From: an uncultured Prochlorococcus sp.
GTDB taxonomy: Bacteria > Cyanobacteriota > Cyanobacteriia > PCC-6307 > Cyanobiaceae
DNA length: 39,517 nt
Assembly: GCA_902591865.1 (NCBI GenBank)
Contig: CACJCK010000013.1
Location: 1-39,517 of the forward strand
Direction: 5' to 3'
Shown here: positions 23,652 to 32,376 of the stretch, piece after piece
How positions within the stretch are numbered: the first letter of the stretch is position 1
How the letters are laid out: each line of letters opens with the position of its first letter
Position numbers and translations under genes: made by a program
Notes under the pieces: generated by a model
Database searches by the model: none
Told to the model about the DNA's origin: nothing
What the model saw: the letters and a program-made list of their open reading frames with translations, nothing else

Positions 23652-24096
23652 TTTAAGAATAAAATTTAAAATCCTAGAAGAGACTTTTAATCCTTATAAA
23701 GAATTCGAACTTTGGGAAAAGGTAAATAAAAATTCAGCAAACTCACTTTTTATCGGGAGAGTAAGACCCTTTGATCAATTTGGAAATGATTTAAAGAAAC
23801 TAGAGATTGTTCATTATAAAGGAATGACCGAAAATTATATTAAAAGATATTTAATGAACATTTCTAAAAAACAGGATGATTTATCTATTTTTCTCTTACA
23901 CAGGATAGGTTTAATTTACCCTAACGAGCCTATTATTTTAATAGCCGTAAGTGCTAATCATAGAGGCATTGCAAATAAATATCTCCAAGAAATACTTGAA
24001 TTTACAAAATACAAAGTTCCTTTTTGGAAAAAAGAATGGACTTTCAAAGGATCCTCATGGGTAAAAAAGAATACTGACTTAGGCTTTGAATTATAA
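23644..24096 (+). CDS. moaE: Molybdopterin synthase large subunit
   Basis: 150 aa from GTG 23644, which lies inside the end of moaD (GGTGGATAA); starts further upstream run through moaD and are not credible. Family signatures: FIGRVRPFDQ, EIVHYKGMTENY, LLHRIGLIYPNEP, SANHRGIA and VPFWKKEWTFKGSSWV, with the Lys pair and Trp-Val expected near the active site. Converts precursor Z to molybdopterin with the MoaD thiocarboxylate. The 3' end overlaps moeA by 6 bp tail to tail. Confidence 0.92.
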   Translation: MDNLRIKFKILEETFNPYKEFELWEKVNKNSANSLFIGRVRPFDQFGNDLKKLEIVHYKGMTENYIKRYLMNISKKQDDLSIFLLHRIGLIYPNEPIILIAVSANHRGIANKYLQEILEFTKYKVPFWKKEWTFKGSSWVKKNTDLGFEL

Positions 24097-25356
24097 AAAA
24101 TTACGTTTTAAAAGTTGTGCCCATAATAAATTTCCTTTTTGACAAAAATCAATTTCAGCAGGAATTTCTATTAATAAATCTGAATTAGATATTGAACTAA
24201 TCTTTGATGAGGATTGTTCTTCAGAAATATCTGCCATAAATTCACCTTCTTCACTAACAAAAAGTTTTCCTCTAAGCAATTCAGGTCTCCCTTTTTTTCT
24301 TTTCAAATCAGAATTCAGCTTAACCTTAATCCTAAGAGGGAATTCAATATTAGTAATTCCTTCAAGTTTCTGAAGCGAGGGCCACACAAGTTGGATGAAA
24401 GTAATAGCTGCTGAAACGGGATTCCCTGGTAATCCAAAATAAGGAATTTTTTTATTTATCAATCCAAAAGCAAAGGGTTTTCCTGGCTTTAAAAATAGTT
24501 TCCAAAATTTAATCTCTCCTATCTCGTTAATAATATTTTTTAAAAAATCTTTTTTACCCACTGATATCCCACCAACTGAAATAACCACATCATTAAATTC
24601 AGAAATATTTCTAAGAGAATTTTTTATATTTTGATAATTATCTTTTTCTATCTGAATTTCATTAATTTCAAATCCAAGATTTTTTGCGATTGATTTTATC
24701 AAAATACTATTACTTTCCCATATTTCTCCTCTCTTCCTTGCAGTTCCTGATTTGACAAGTTCATCTCCAGTAATTAGTAAACCTAATTTAGAATTTTTAC
24801 TAACTTTTATAGTTTTTATGCCACAACTTGCTAATTTACTTAAAATCCCTGGCGTAATCTTTACCCCTTTCTTGATTAATATTTCACCTTTAAATACTTG
24901 ATCATTTTTTTCTCTAATCCAAGAGTTATTAGATGATTTTTCTTTTTTAAATACATACTCATTTCCGTTTAAAAGTTCTAAAAAAACTTGTTCTTGAGGT
25001 ATCACAGAAAAACAATTATCTGGCACAAATGAACCTGTACTAATAGTTACAGCTTCACCTTTTTTAAGAAGATCATTAAATGGCTTTCCGGGAAAAGACT
25101 CTCCGACAATTTTCCATTTATTCTCCTTATTTGATTCTCCCAACGCATATCCATCCATAACTGATGATCTATAACCTGGTATATCTTCCTCAGATAAGAT
25201 TTCCTCCATAGAAACTTTTCCAAGTGCTTCATCTAAATTGATCTCTTCCTTATGTAAAGTTTCATTATTCACTATTAAAGTATCTATCTCTTCCAAGATT
25301 TTTTTAATAGCATCGTTTAAATAAAGACCCTGATTATTGATATCAATTCCCATCAT
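24091..25356 (-). CDS. moeA: Molybdopterin molybdenumtransferase
   Basis: 421 aa. Inserts molybdate into adenylated molybdopterin. Signatures in order: IPGYRSSVMDGYAL, AVTISTGSFVPDNC, GLLITGDELVKSG, VVISVGGISVGKKDFLK and YFGLPGNPVSAAITF, which cover the MoeA domains and the MoaB-like domain with its Mo-binding loop. Length usual. Runs 9 bp behind moaC on the same strand, so moaC-moeA form an operon. Confidence 0.95.
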   Translation of the reverse strand: MMGIDINNQGLYLNDAIKKILEEIDTLIVNNETLHKEEINLDEALGKVSMEEILSEEDIPGYRSSVMDGYALGESNKENKWKIVGESFPGKPFNDLLKKGEAVTISTGSFVPDNCFSVIPQEQVFLELLNGNEYVFKKEKSSNNSWIREKNDQVFKGEILIKKGVKITPGILSKLASCGIKTIKVSKNSKLGLLITGDELVKSGTARKRGEIWESNSILIKSIAKNLGFEINEIQIEKDNYQNIKNSLRNISEFNDVVISVGGISVGKKDFLKNIINEIGEIKFWKLFLKPGKPFAFGLINKKIPYFGLPGNPVSAAITFIQLVWPSLQKLEGITNIEFPLRIKVKLNSDLKRKKGRPELLRGKLFVSEEGEFMADISEEQSSSKISSISNSDLLIEIPAEIDFCQKGNLLWAQLLKRNFL

Positions 25357-25365
25357 TGTGAGTAC

Positions 25366-25851
25366 TTAACTTCTTTTTAATATTCCATTTTTACCACCTT
25401 TTTTTTCTAAAAGGCGAATATTATCAATAGTCATAAAAGGATCTAAAGCTTTAAGCATGTCATATAGAGTAAGAAGACCAATTGAAACAGATGTAAGAGC
25501 CTCCATCTCAACACCTGTTTTAGAATGAGATTTGCAAAAAGCAATAATTTTAATTGCTTTCTTTGATTCACAAATTTCAAAATCAATTGTGATTTTATTC
25601 AATGATAAATTATGACAAAGAGGAATAAGTTCTGAGGTTTTTTTTGCACCATTTATTGCAGAAAATCTAGCCGCTGCAAAAATATCACCTTTTTTAATTT
25701 TTTCATTTTTTATTTTTTCTAATATTTCTTTGTTTAAATTAATATATCCTTCTGCTAAAGCTTCTCTTTTAGTTTCTAATTTATCTGAAATATCAACTAT
25801 GTTCATTTCTCCCCTTTCATTAATATGAGTTAAAGGTTTATCCATTTCCAT
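25366..25851 (-). CDS. moaC: Cyclic pyranopterin monophosphate synthase accessory protein
   Basis: 161 aa. Second enzyme of precursor Z synthesis, acting after MoaA. Signatures: LTHINERGEMNIVDIS, TSELIPLCHNLSLNKI and TGVEMEALTSVSIGLLTLYD, then GGKNGILKRS at the end. First gene of moaC-moeA. The region upstream (25852-25952) is very AT-rich and holds only a weak NtcA-like match. Confidence 0.95.
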   Translation of the reverse strand: MEMDKPLTHINERGEMNIVDISDKLETKREALAEGYINLNKEILEKIKNEKIKKGDIFAAARFSAINGAKKTSELIPLCHNLSLNKITIDFEICESKKAIKIIAFCKSHSKTGVEMEALTSVSIGLLTLYDMLKALDPFMTIDNIRLLEKKGGKNGILKRS

Positions 25852-25952
25852 TTAGCAATTTATTCAATAATACAAAAAATAAAATTTTTAATAAAGCTAA
25901 TATCAATTTTTTATACTTAGCATTAATTTATTAATAAAATATCAATTTAATT

Positions 25953-26414
25953 TTGGTTAACAGTCAATCAAATCATTATTTTAATTTCGAGGATGATTTT
26001 ATTAAAGACTTAAGATGCATACCTTTATGTGTAAGAAGGAAACTTGATTTAATTGGAATAAAATTAAAACTTACTCATTGGCTAGATTTTAATTTAATTG
26101 AAAAAAATAAGATAGTAGATTGGCCAGATTCAAAAAACGATCTCATTGATTTAAAAACTTTTTTAAAAGAAATTACATCTAATTCAAAATATGGAGAAGC
26201 AAAAGAAATAGAAATTTCAATTAATCAACCTTGGCAAAATAAAAATAAAGTTCCTGACCAAGTTTTAAAATCGGCACTAGCAAGGGGAATTAATATTTCA
26301 GTTGAAAAATGGAGAAATTTAAACGAATTAGATAGATTTGCATTTTGCAAATTAGTTAGACCAAGTCATGAACACAACAATTTGGATAGAGCATTTGATG
26401 AGATTCTTAAATAA
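25953..26414 (+). CDS. Conserved nitrate reductase-associated protein
   Basis: 153 aa; TTG start, as no ATG is available in frame. FNFEDDFIKDLRCIPLCVRR and KLDLIGIKLKLTHWL are diagnostic of the nitrate reductase-associated family (Nitr_red_assoc). It keeps LDRFAFCKLVRPSHEHNNLD near the C-terminus. Family members occur next to narB in many cyanobacteria; function not settled, possibly NarB assembly. Convergent with narB, 9 bp apart. Confidence 0.85.
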   Translation: MVNSQSNHYFNFEDDFIKDLRCIPLCVRRKLDLIGIKLKLTHWLDFNLIEKNKIVDWPDSKNDLIDLKTFLKEITSNSKYGEAKEIEISINQPWQNKNKVPDQVLKSALARGINISVEKWRNLNELDRFAFCKLVRPSHEHNNLDRAFDEILK

Positions 26415-26423
26415 GATTATTGC

Positions 26424-28535
26424 CTAGTTTGGAACAATTATTACTGAGCATGCTTTTAATTCCGGTTGTTTTGATATCGGGCATGACTTTTCATGCATCA
26501 AAGTGTTTACTTCACACATATTTTTTTGACTAAAACCCCAATGCATTGGTAAAAAAACTGTACCTGCTTTAATTTTGTCAGTAATCTGAACTTTTGCTTG
26601 AACTTCCCCTCTTTTGGATTTAATTTTTACTATTTCATCATTTTTGATTTTTAAAGATAAAGCATCTTTAGAATTGATTTCTAATAACGGTTCTGGATTC
26701 TTTTTTGCAAGTTTTTGAACTTTAGAAGTTCTTGTCATTGTATGCCATTGACTTAGATATCTTCCAATTGTCAAAATTAGTGGGTACTCATCTGAAGGGG
26801 GTTCAGCCAACCCTATAGGATCATCAATACAAAAATTTGCTTTGCCAGTCTTAGTTGGGAAATAACCATCTTCATATAATCTTTTTGAAGATGTACTGGG
26901 TAAGCTGCCTTTAGGATAAGGCCATTGTTGAGGACCATGATTTTTTAATAATTGATATGATAAGCCGCTCATATCGCATAATCTATTTGTAGTAGTTTTT
27001 AAAAATTCATCATAAACTTCCGATGAAGATTCATATTCAAATTGTTTGAAATAGCCTATCTTCTGTCCTAATTCAGCAAATATTTGCCAATCTGGTTTTG
27101 AATTTTTATTCGATTCTCTGAAAGATGGGCAAAGGGTTACTCTTCTTTCTGAATTTGTCATAACTCCATCTTTTTCGCTCCATTGAGCTGCGGGCAATAC
27201 TAGATGAGCATATTTAATTGATTCACTTTGTTCATAAGATTCGTTGAGGATAATTAAAGGACATTTTAAAAGTGTTTTTTTTACAAAGTTTAAGTTAGGC
27301 ATGCTAACCAAAGGGTTCGTAGCTGCAATCCACCAAATTTTCACAGATCCTTTTTTTATAGCTTCTATTTGTTCAAATGCAGATAGACCCTGTTTTGCAG
27401 ATATCTTTCCCTCAGGGAACCCCCATATTTTTTCAATTTCATTCCTATCTATTTTATTTTTTACAAACCTATATCCTGGAAGAAGGTGCGATAGTCCTCC
27501 TGCCTCTCTTCCACCCATAGCGTTTGGTTGGCCAGTTAAGGAAAAAGGACCAGAACCTTCTTTGCCTATTTGGCCGGTCATTAAATGAAGATTTATTAGC
27601 CCATTTACTGCTGCTGTACCCTCTTGCCTTTGATTCAAACCCATCGACCAAAGACTTAGAACATTTTTGCTTTCTCCCCATAATTTTGCAATATCAATAA
27701 TTGCTTTCTCGGATATATTGCAAATTTCACTTATTTTTTTTAAATCCCATTTTTGTATATGTTTTACAAAATGAAAATAGCTTTCGGTCGACTTATCAAT
27801 GAAATGTTGATCAGTTAATTGATTCTTATAAAGATAATTCGCAATCCCAATAAATAAAAATAGATCTGTTCCAGAAGAAATTTGTAAGTAAAAATCTGCT
27901 ATGGATGAAGTTTCAGTTTCTCTTGGATCAATTACTATTACTTTTAAATTATCATTTACGTTTCTTTTACGTTTTTTAATTCGATCAAAAAGTACGGGAT
28001 GACATTCTGCTGTATTTGTCCCTATTAATAAAATTAAAGAGCAATGATCAATATCTTCATAACAACAAGGTGGGCCATCAGAGCCAAAACTTCTGTTATA
28101 TCCAGCTACTGCTGAGCTCATACATAGTCTTGAATTAGCATCAAAATTATTTGTGCCTATTGCTCCCTTGAGAAGCTTTTGTGCTAAGTAATAATCTTCA
28201 GTATGAAATTGACCTGAGCCATACATAGCTATTGAATCAGGTCCATAATTTTTTATAGAACTCAAAATATTCTCTTTCAGAATTTCGTATGATTCGTCCC
28301 AAGAAATTTCTTTAAATTCTTCATTTAAATTTTCCCTATAAAGTGGTTCTTTTAATCTCCCGTCTTTTAAAGTCTCACATACTGTTGCTCCTTTTACGCA
28401 CAATTTACCTTGAGTTGAAGGACTTTCCCTATCTCCACTTACTAACCATTTATCATCAGAAACCGAACTTTTAGGCTTCATCTTTAAACCACAGCCAACA
28501 CCGCAATATGGGCATTGACTTTTAGTAAAATTCAT
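26424..28535 (-). CDS. narB: Ferredoxin-nitrate reductase, molybdoenzyme
   Basis: 703 aa. Reduces nitrate to nitrite with ferredoxin electrons in the cytoplasm. N-terminal 4Fe-4S site: Cys8, Cys11, Cys15 (CPYCGVGCGL) and Cys46 (KLCVKG). Cys138 in NSRLCMSSAVAGYNRSFGSD is the likely molybdenum ligand. Further molybdopterin-binding segments: TGQIGKEGSGPFSLTGQPNA, MGGREAGGLSHL and GYFPTKTGKANF. Carries no Tat signal, as expected for the assimilatory cyanobacterial form. Begins 35 bp after nrtP on the same strand; the two are read as nrtP-narB from the NtcA promoter at 30155-30195. Confidence 0.96.
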   Translation of the reverse strand: MNFTKSQCPYCGVGCGLKMKPKSSVSDDKWLVSGDRESPSTQGKLCVKGATVCETLKDGRLKEPLYRENLNEEFKEISWDESYEILKENILSSIKNYGPDSIAMYGSGQFHTEDYYLAQKLLKGAIGTNNFDANSRLCMSSAVAGYNRSFGSDGPPCCYEDIDHCSLILLIGTNTAECHPVLFDRIKKRKRNVNDNLKVIVIDPRETETSSIADFYLQISSGTDLFLFIGIANYLYKNQLTDQHFIDKSTESYFHFVKHIQKWDLKKISEICNISEKAIIDIAKLWGESKNVLSLWSMGLNQRQEGTAAVNGLINLHLMTGQIGKEGSGPFSLTGQPNAMGGREAGGLSHLLPGYRFVKNKIDRNEIEKIWGFPEGKISAKQGLSAFEQIEAIKKGSVKIWWIAATNPLVSMPNLNFVKKTLLKCPLIILNESYEQSESIKYAHLVLPAAQWSEKDGVMTNSERRVTLCPSFRESNKNSKPDWQIFAELGQKIGYFKQFEYESSSEVYDEFLKTTTNRLCDMSGLSYQLLKNHGPQQWPYPKGSLPSTSSKRLYEDGYFPTKTGKANFCIDDPIGLAEPPSDEYPLILTIGRYLSQWHTMTRTSKVQKLAKKNPEPLLEINSKDALSLKIKNDEIVKIKSKRGEVQAKVQITDKIKAGTVFLPMHWGFSQKNMCEVNTLMHEKSCPISKQPELKACSVIIVPN

Positions 28536-28570
28536 AAAATTTCTTTTATAAATATCTTAATAATTATTGG

Positions 28571-30124
28571 TTAAACATAATTTTCAGCTTTTTCGCCTTC
28601 ATAAGCATCTGCGAATGATCCTTGAGGTTCCTTTAAAAAGAAATAACAGAAGAATCCAACTATTAATCCTGCTATACCTAAAACTTGAAAGAAGGCACTA
28701 TTTGAAGCAGCAATTATTTCTGGGGAAGGATCTTTACCTCCACCCATCCATAAAGGTAAAAGGCTATAAATATTTAGATAAGTTACCGCACCAACATTTC
28801 CATAAGCCCCAACCAATCCAGCTATTTGTCCTGTTACTCTTTTTTTAACTAAGGGAACTAAAGCAAAAGTTGAACCTTCTCCTGATTGAACAAAAAATGA
28901 ACAAAGCATGGTTAAAAATACAGCCATAAGAATTCCTGCTGATCCTGTAAAAGTTCCAGGTTTTATTAAAGACATCAATAGATATCCAAACCCTAATCCC
29001 ATAGTTAGGAATCCCATTGTATTTTTTCTATTGCCTGTTCTGTCAGATATCAATCCTCCGGCAGGTCTAGCAATTAAATTCACAAATGCATAACAAGATG
29101 CAAGAATTCCGGCTACAGCTTTAGGTAAATCAAATGTAAATTCAAAGAAACTAGGAAGCATTGAAACTACTGCCAATTCTGATCCAAAATTTACAATGTA
29201 AGTTAATTCCAAGATCGCTACTTGTTTGAATTCATATCTATCTTCTTTAGGGTAAATTTTAGTTCCATTTAATAATTCAATATTCGTTCTTATAATTCCC
29301 CAAGTTTGGAAAATAAACCAAGCTAAAACTGCTATTAAGGCTATTGGATAAGTAGATGAAGTAAGGAAACCTACTTTTTGAAGTCTCCAACATAGGACTG
29401 AAAGAATTGCTGCGAATGGAATATTCATTCCAATTAAACCCCAGAAATCTCTTATACTCGTTACTTCTAAACCAGCTGTTTTTGCAGGCCTTTGATAAGG
29501 TTTTCCTGGAGGTGTATCAGTCACACTAAAAAAATAAATGATTCCATAAACGAAAGAAATAATTCCTGTAAGAGCAATAGCTCCCCTCCAATTAAGTACA
29601 GCTCCAGTAGGCAACTCAAACCCTCCTGAGAAAGACAAAAATCCAGCTACTGCAACAAGAGAAAGAGCAGAAAAAGCAGATCCAAAATTTCCCCATCCTC
29701 CATATATTCCCTCAGCCAAACCAATTTCTTTCGGAGGGAACCATTCAGATACCATTCTTATTCCGATAACAAAACCTGCTCCTACTATTGATAAAAGCAA
29801 TCTCGCAATAACAAGTTGATTGAAGTCTTGAGCACTAGCAAATAATAAACATGGCACGACAGAAAATATCAAAATTGTTGAGTAAGTTTTTCTTGGGCCA
29901 AATTTATCCAATAACATTCCAATCAAAACTCTTGCAGGGATAGTCAAAGCAACATTACATATTGCTACTGTTCTAATTTGAGCAACAGATAAACCTAAAT
30001 CGGCTTTAACAGTAGTTGCAAGAGGTGCGAGGTTAAACCAAACAACAAAAGTAAGGAAAAAGGCAAACCAAGTGAGGTGGAGAGTTCTATATCTGCCATT
30101 TAAAGACCAAACATCACTTAACAT
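28571..30124 (-). CDS. nrtP: Nitrate/nitrite transporter, MFS NNP family
   Basis: 517 aa, about twelve membrane helices, major facilitator superfamily. NNP-type nitrate signatures are seen: GGWGNFGSAFSALSLVAVAG in the first half and QIAGLVGAYGNVGAVTYLNI in the second. The central loop carries VTDTPPGKPYQRPA. Replaces the NrtABCD ABC system of freshwater cyanobacteria; also called NapA. First gene of nrtP-narB, directly downstream of an exact NtcA promoter. Confidence 0.94.
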   Translation of the reverse strand: MLSDVWSLNGRYRTLHLTWFAFFLTFVVWFNLAPLATTVKADLGLSVAQIRTVAICNVALTIPARVLIGMLLDKFGPRKTYSTILIFSVVPCLLFASAQDFNQLVIARLLLSIVGAGFVIGIRMVSEWFPPKEIGLAEGIYGGWGNFGSAFSALSLVAVAGFLSFSGGFELPTGAVLNWRGAIALTGIISFVYGIIYFFSVTDTPPGKPYQRPAKTAGLEVTSIRDFWGLIGMNIPFAAILSVLCWRLQKVGFLTSSTYPIALIAVLAWFIFQTWGIIRTNIELLNGTKIYPKEDRYEFKQVAILELTYIVNFGSELAVVSMLPSFFEFTFDLPKAVAGILASCYAFVNLIARPAGGLISDRTGNRKNTMGFLTMGLGFGYLLMSLIKPGTFTGSAGILMAVFLTMLCSFFVQSGEGSTFALVPLVKKRVTGQIAGLVGAYGNVGAVTYLNIYSLLPLWMGGGKDPSPEIIAASNSAFFQVLGIAGLIVGFFCYFFLKEPQGSFADAYEGEKAENYV

Positions 30125-30154
30125 AAAAATTTTTTCGAGATATATTTAAAGAAA

Positions 30155-30195
30155 TTTATATTTGGATCAATGCATTCATTTGTATTATTTAATAC
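30155..30195 (-). promoter_or_regulatory. NtcA-activated promoter of nrtP-narB
   Basis: GTATTATTTAATAC (30182-30195) is an exact GTA-N8-TAC NtcA box. On the minus strand, TATAAA (30160-30155) follows after 21 bp, which places the box near -41 of a start around 30148, the class II NtcA architecture. The nrtP ATG is at 30124, giving a leader of about 24 bases. Confidence 0.8.
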
Positions 30196-30295
30196 GAAAT
30201 CTGTTTTTTAAGAAATGCAACTTTTTTAAAAGACTAGAATTAATAGTCAGCACTAATAAAATCAAAATTGAGAAAAATTAGTAATTTGATTATTG

Positions 30296-30335
30296 GTATT
30301 ATTCGATACATAAAATGCTCGTGGGAAAATATTAC
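30296..30335 (+). promoter_or_regulatory. Second NtcA-type promoter, toward mobA-moaA
   Basis: GTATTATTCGATAC (30296-30309) is a second exact GTA-N8-TAC box. TATTAC (30330-30335) follows after 20 bp and would start transcription at about 30342, one base before the mobA ATG, giving a nearly leaderless message. It shares GTATTATT with the first box. Confidence 0.65.
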
Positions 30336-30342
30336 CTAAGTT

Positions 30343-30948
30343 ATGGAAATAAAACTTCAAAAATTCAAAGCATTCATTTTGGCTGGTGGCAAGAGTTCTA
30401 GGATGGGATCTGATAAAGCTCTAATTAAACATCATGAAGGAGGGAATTGGCTGACTCACAAAATAAAAATATTGAATAACCTAAATTTAGAGACTTTTGT
30501 AATAACAAATTATAATTCTCATTTAAAGGAAGTTGATAAAAGGAATAATGTTGAGTTTATTTCAGATACCCAACCCTTTGATGGACCCTTAACTTGTATA
30601 GAACAAATTTTTTCATCTTTTAAAACAACTACTAAAAATATACTAATTATCCCAGTCGATATGCCTAATTTAAATACAAAATTAATTTATTCACTTTTGA
30701 AATCGTGGGAAGAAAATCAAAATTTTGCGGTAATATCCCATGATGGAATTTTTGCACAACCATTATTCGGAATTTATCCCATCAATGAAGAAAATCATTT
30801 TAAATTAAAAAAAAAGTTATCCTCTGGGAAGAAAAATTTTCTCGGATGGGTTGATCAAATTCCCCATAAATATTTCTATGCAAACAATGGAGATTTAATT
30901 AATATAAATTCCAAGAGAGAATTCTTAAATATGAATAATGGAATTTAA
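30343..30948 (+). CDS. mobA: Molybdenum cofactor guanylyltransferase
   Basis: 201 aa. Adds GMP to Mo-molybdopterin to make the MGD cofactor used by NarB. N-terminal GTP-binding signature FILAGGKSSRMGSDKALI, then ISDTQPFDGPLTCIEQIF and LIIPVDMPNL with the Asp metal site. Overlaps moaA by 11 bp, so translationally coupled. Divergent from nrtP. Confidence 0.93.
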   Translation: MEIKLQKFKAFILAGGKSSRMGSDKALIKHHEGGNWLTHKIKILNNLNLETFVITNYNSHLKEVDKRNNVEFISDTQPFDGPLTCIEQIFSSFKTTTKNILIIPVDMPNLNTKLIYSLLKSWEENQNFAVISHDGIFAQPLFGIYPINEENHFKLKKKLSSGKKNFLGWVDQIPHKYFYANNGDLININSKREFLNMNNGI

Positions 30949-31999
30949 GCAATTGGAGGATAATAGAAAAAGAAAGTTAAAAGTTTTAAGGTTATCTCTT
31001 AAACAAAATTGCAACTTTTCATGTATTTACTGTAAGCCTGAGAACTATAGTTTGGATGTTTTAAATATTGAACAATTTAAAAAGTTAATTTTAGTCAGTT
31101 GTCGATTAGGGGTAAATTCTTTAAGAATCACTGGAGGAGAACCTTTATTGAGTTCACAATTAGATGAACTTCTTTATGAAATTAAATCGCAAAGATTAGA
31201 AGAATCAAATCCAGTAGCTAATTTACAGGATATTTCTCTAACCACAAATGGATATTTGCTCTCTAAGAAAAAAGCTAATGAGCTTTTTAAAAATGGTTTA
31301 GACCGCATAACAGTAAGTTTAGATGCTATTGATCCTGATATTTTTTCAAACATGATTGGAGAGGAAAATAAAATTATTGGCAAAGAAAAATTATTTACTG
31401 TTCTTGAAGGAATAGATCATGCAATTAATGCTGGATTTAATCCAAAGGCGGGAAAATTAAAAATAAATGCAGTTATAAAAAAAGAGATTAATGATAATCA
31501 AATTTTTGAATTAGTTAATTTTGCAAAAAAAAGGTCTATGGAAATTCGTTTCATTGAATATATGGACGTAGGGATATCTAATAATTGGCAGCCATCAGAT
31601 GTTTTTTTCTCTGAAAGAATTATTAGGCTATTAAAGAAGAAATATCGATTAAAAGACTACGGAAGAAAGGAGGGACAAACTGCTAATAGATGGTACATGA
31701 GTGATTCAAATAGTTTTGTAAGTACAATCTCTTCGATAAGTAATCCTTTTTGTGCAGATTGTAATAGATTAAGGATAACTAGCGATGGTTATGCTTATAC
31801 CTGTCTTTTTTCTAATGAAGGTATAAATCTAAACCCATGGTTGTCTCTACCAATTAATCTCTATGAATTGGAAAATAAAATCAAGAGCATTTGGGAAGCT
31901 AGAGAAGACAACTATAGTGAAGAACGATTTGAAGTATTAGAGAAATCAACATACAAAAATCAAAAAATTCATCCATCAATGTCATATCTTGGGGGATAA
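30938..31999 (+). CDS. moaA: GTP 3',8-cyclase, radical SAM
   Basis: 353 aa. First step of molybdenum cofactor synthesis from GTP. N-terminal radical-SAM cluster Cys25, Cys29, Cys32 (CNFSCIYC), then LRITGGEPLL (SAM binding) and ITVSLDAIDPDIF. C-terminal second 4Fe-4S cluster: FCADCNRLRITSDGYAYTCL. Ends with the Gly-Gly tail (SYLGG) needed for activity. Second gene after mobA. Confidence 0.95.
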   Translation: MEFKQLEDNRKRKLKVLRLSLKQNCNFSCIYCKPENYSLDVLNIEQFKKLILVSCRLGVNSLRITGGEPLLSSQLDELLYEIKSQRLEESNPVANLQDISLTTNGYLLSKKKANELFKNGLDRITVSLDAIDPDIFSNMIGEENKIIGKEKLFTVLEGIDHAINAGFNPKAGKLKINAVIKKEINDNQIFELVNFAKKRSMEIRFIEYMDVGISNNWQPSDVFFSERIIRLLKKKYRLKDYGRKEGQTANRWYMSDSNSFVSTISSISNPFCADCNRLRITSDGYAYTCLFSNEGINLNPWLSLPINLYELENKIKSIWEAREDNYSEERFEVLEKSTYKNQKIHPSMSYLGG

Positions 32000-32074
32000 A
32001 AAATTATTTAGTATAAATAACAACATCATATATTTTTAATTCGAGGGAAATTATTTTCAAATTTATATTCTTTG

Positions 32075-32215
32075 ATGCGTTTAGCGATCTTACTTGGTTT
32101 TATTTTTGGGGTAACTCACGGAACTGTTGTTTCCGAAAGTTTTTCTGCAAACAATTATGAAAACAATCAATTATTTTTTACTCAAAAAAATTCAAATATA
32201 TTTTCTTCACTTTAA
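32075..32215 (+). CDS. Tiny exported or anchored protein
   Basis: 46 aa: MRLAILLGFIFGVTHGTVVS is a possible signal peptide, followed by a polar Asn-rich part (NNYENNQLFFTQKNSNIF). Lies 75 bp behind moaA on the same strand but is probably not part of the pathway. Family not recognised. Confidence 0.4.
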   Translation: MRLAILLGFIFGVTHGTVVSESFSANNYENNQLFFTQKNSNIFSSL

Positions 32216-32291
32216 AATTTAATTTCTTATTTTTTAATAAGTTTTTGTATTGCCATTAACATCTTGCAAATTAAATTGAACTTATAGTTAA

Positions 32292-32376
32292 AATGTAGCG
32301 TAAGCTACATAAACGTTCATCTCGTTTTACGAGCCGCATTAAGATTGAAGCCAAGGAACGGGGACTTCAGTCAAAA
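32292..32376 (+). promoter_or_regulatory. GC-richer leader with two hairpins before 32377
   Basis: ATGTAGC (32293-32299) pairs with GCTACAT (32304-32310) around a GTAA loop, and CTCG (32321-32324) with CGAG (32330-32333). The stretch from 32311 to 32360 is visibly richer in G and C than its surroundings. It is also in frame with the downstream gene (KLHKRSSRFTSRIKIEAKER) after a TAG at 32296-32298 and uses GC-ending codons unlike neighbours. Either a structured leader RNA or a former N-terminal coding extension. Confidence 0.4.

Noticed and set aside
25860..25873. NtcA-like site between moaC and the nitrate reductase-associated gene
   Set aside because: TTA-N8-TAC has one mismatch. Toward moaC it would put the -10 inside the gene, and toward 25953 the spacing to TAATAT is 24 bp. 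Too weak in such AT-rich DNA.
27244..27588. 114-codon plus-strand frame inside narB
   Set aside because: Antisense to strongly conserved narB coding sequence and without recognisable protein features.
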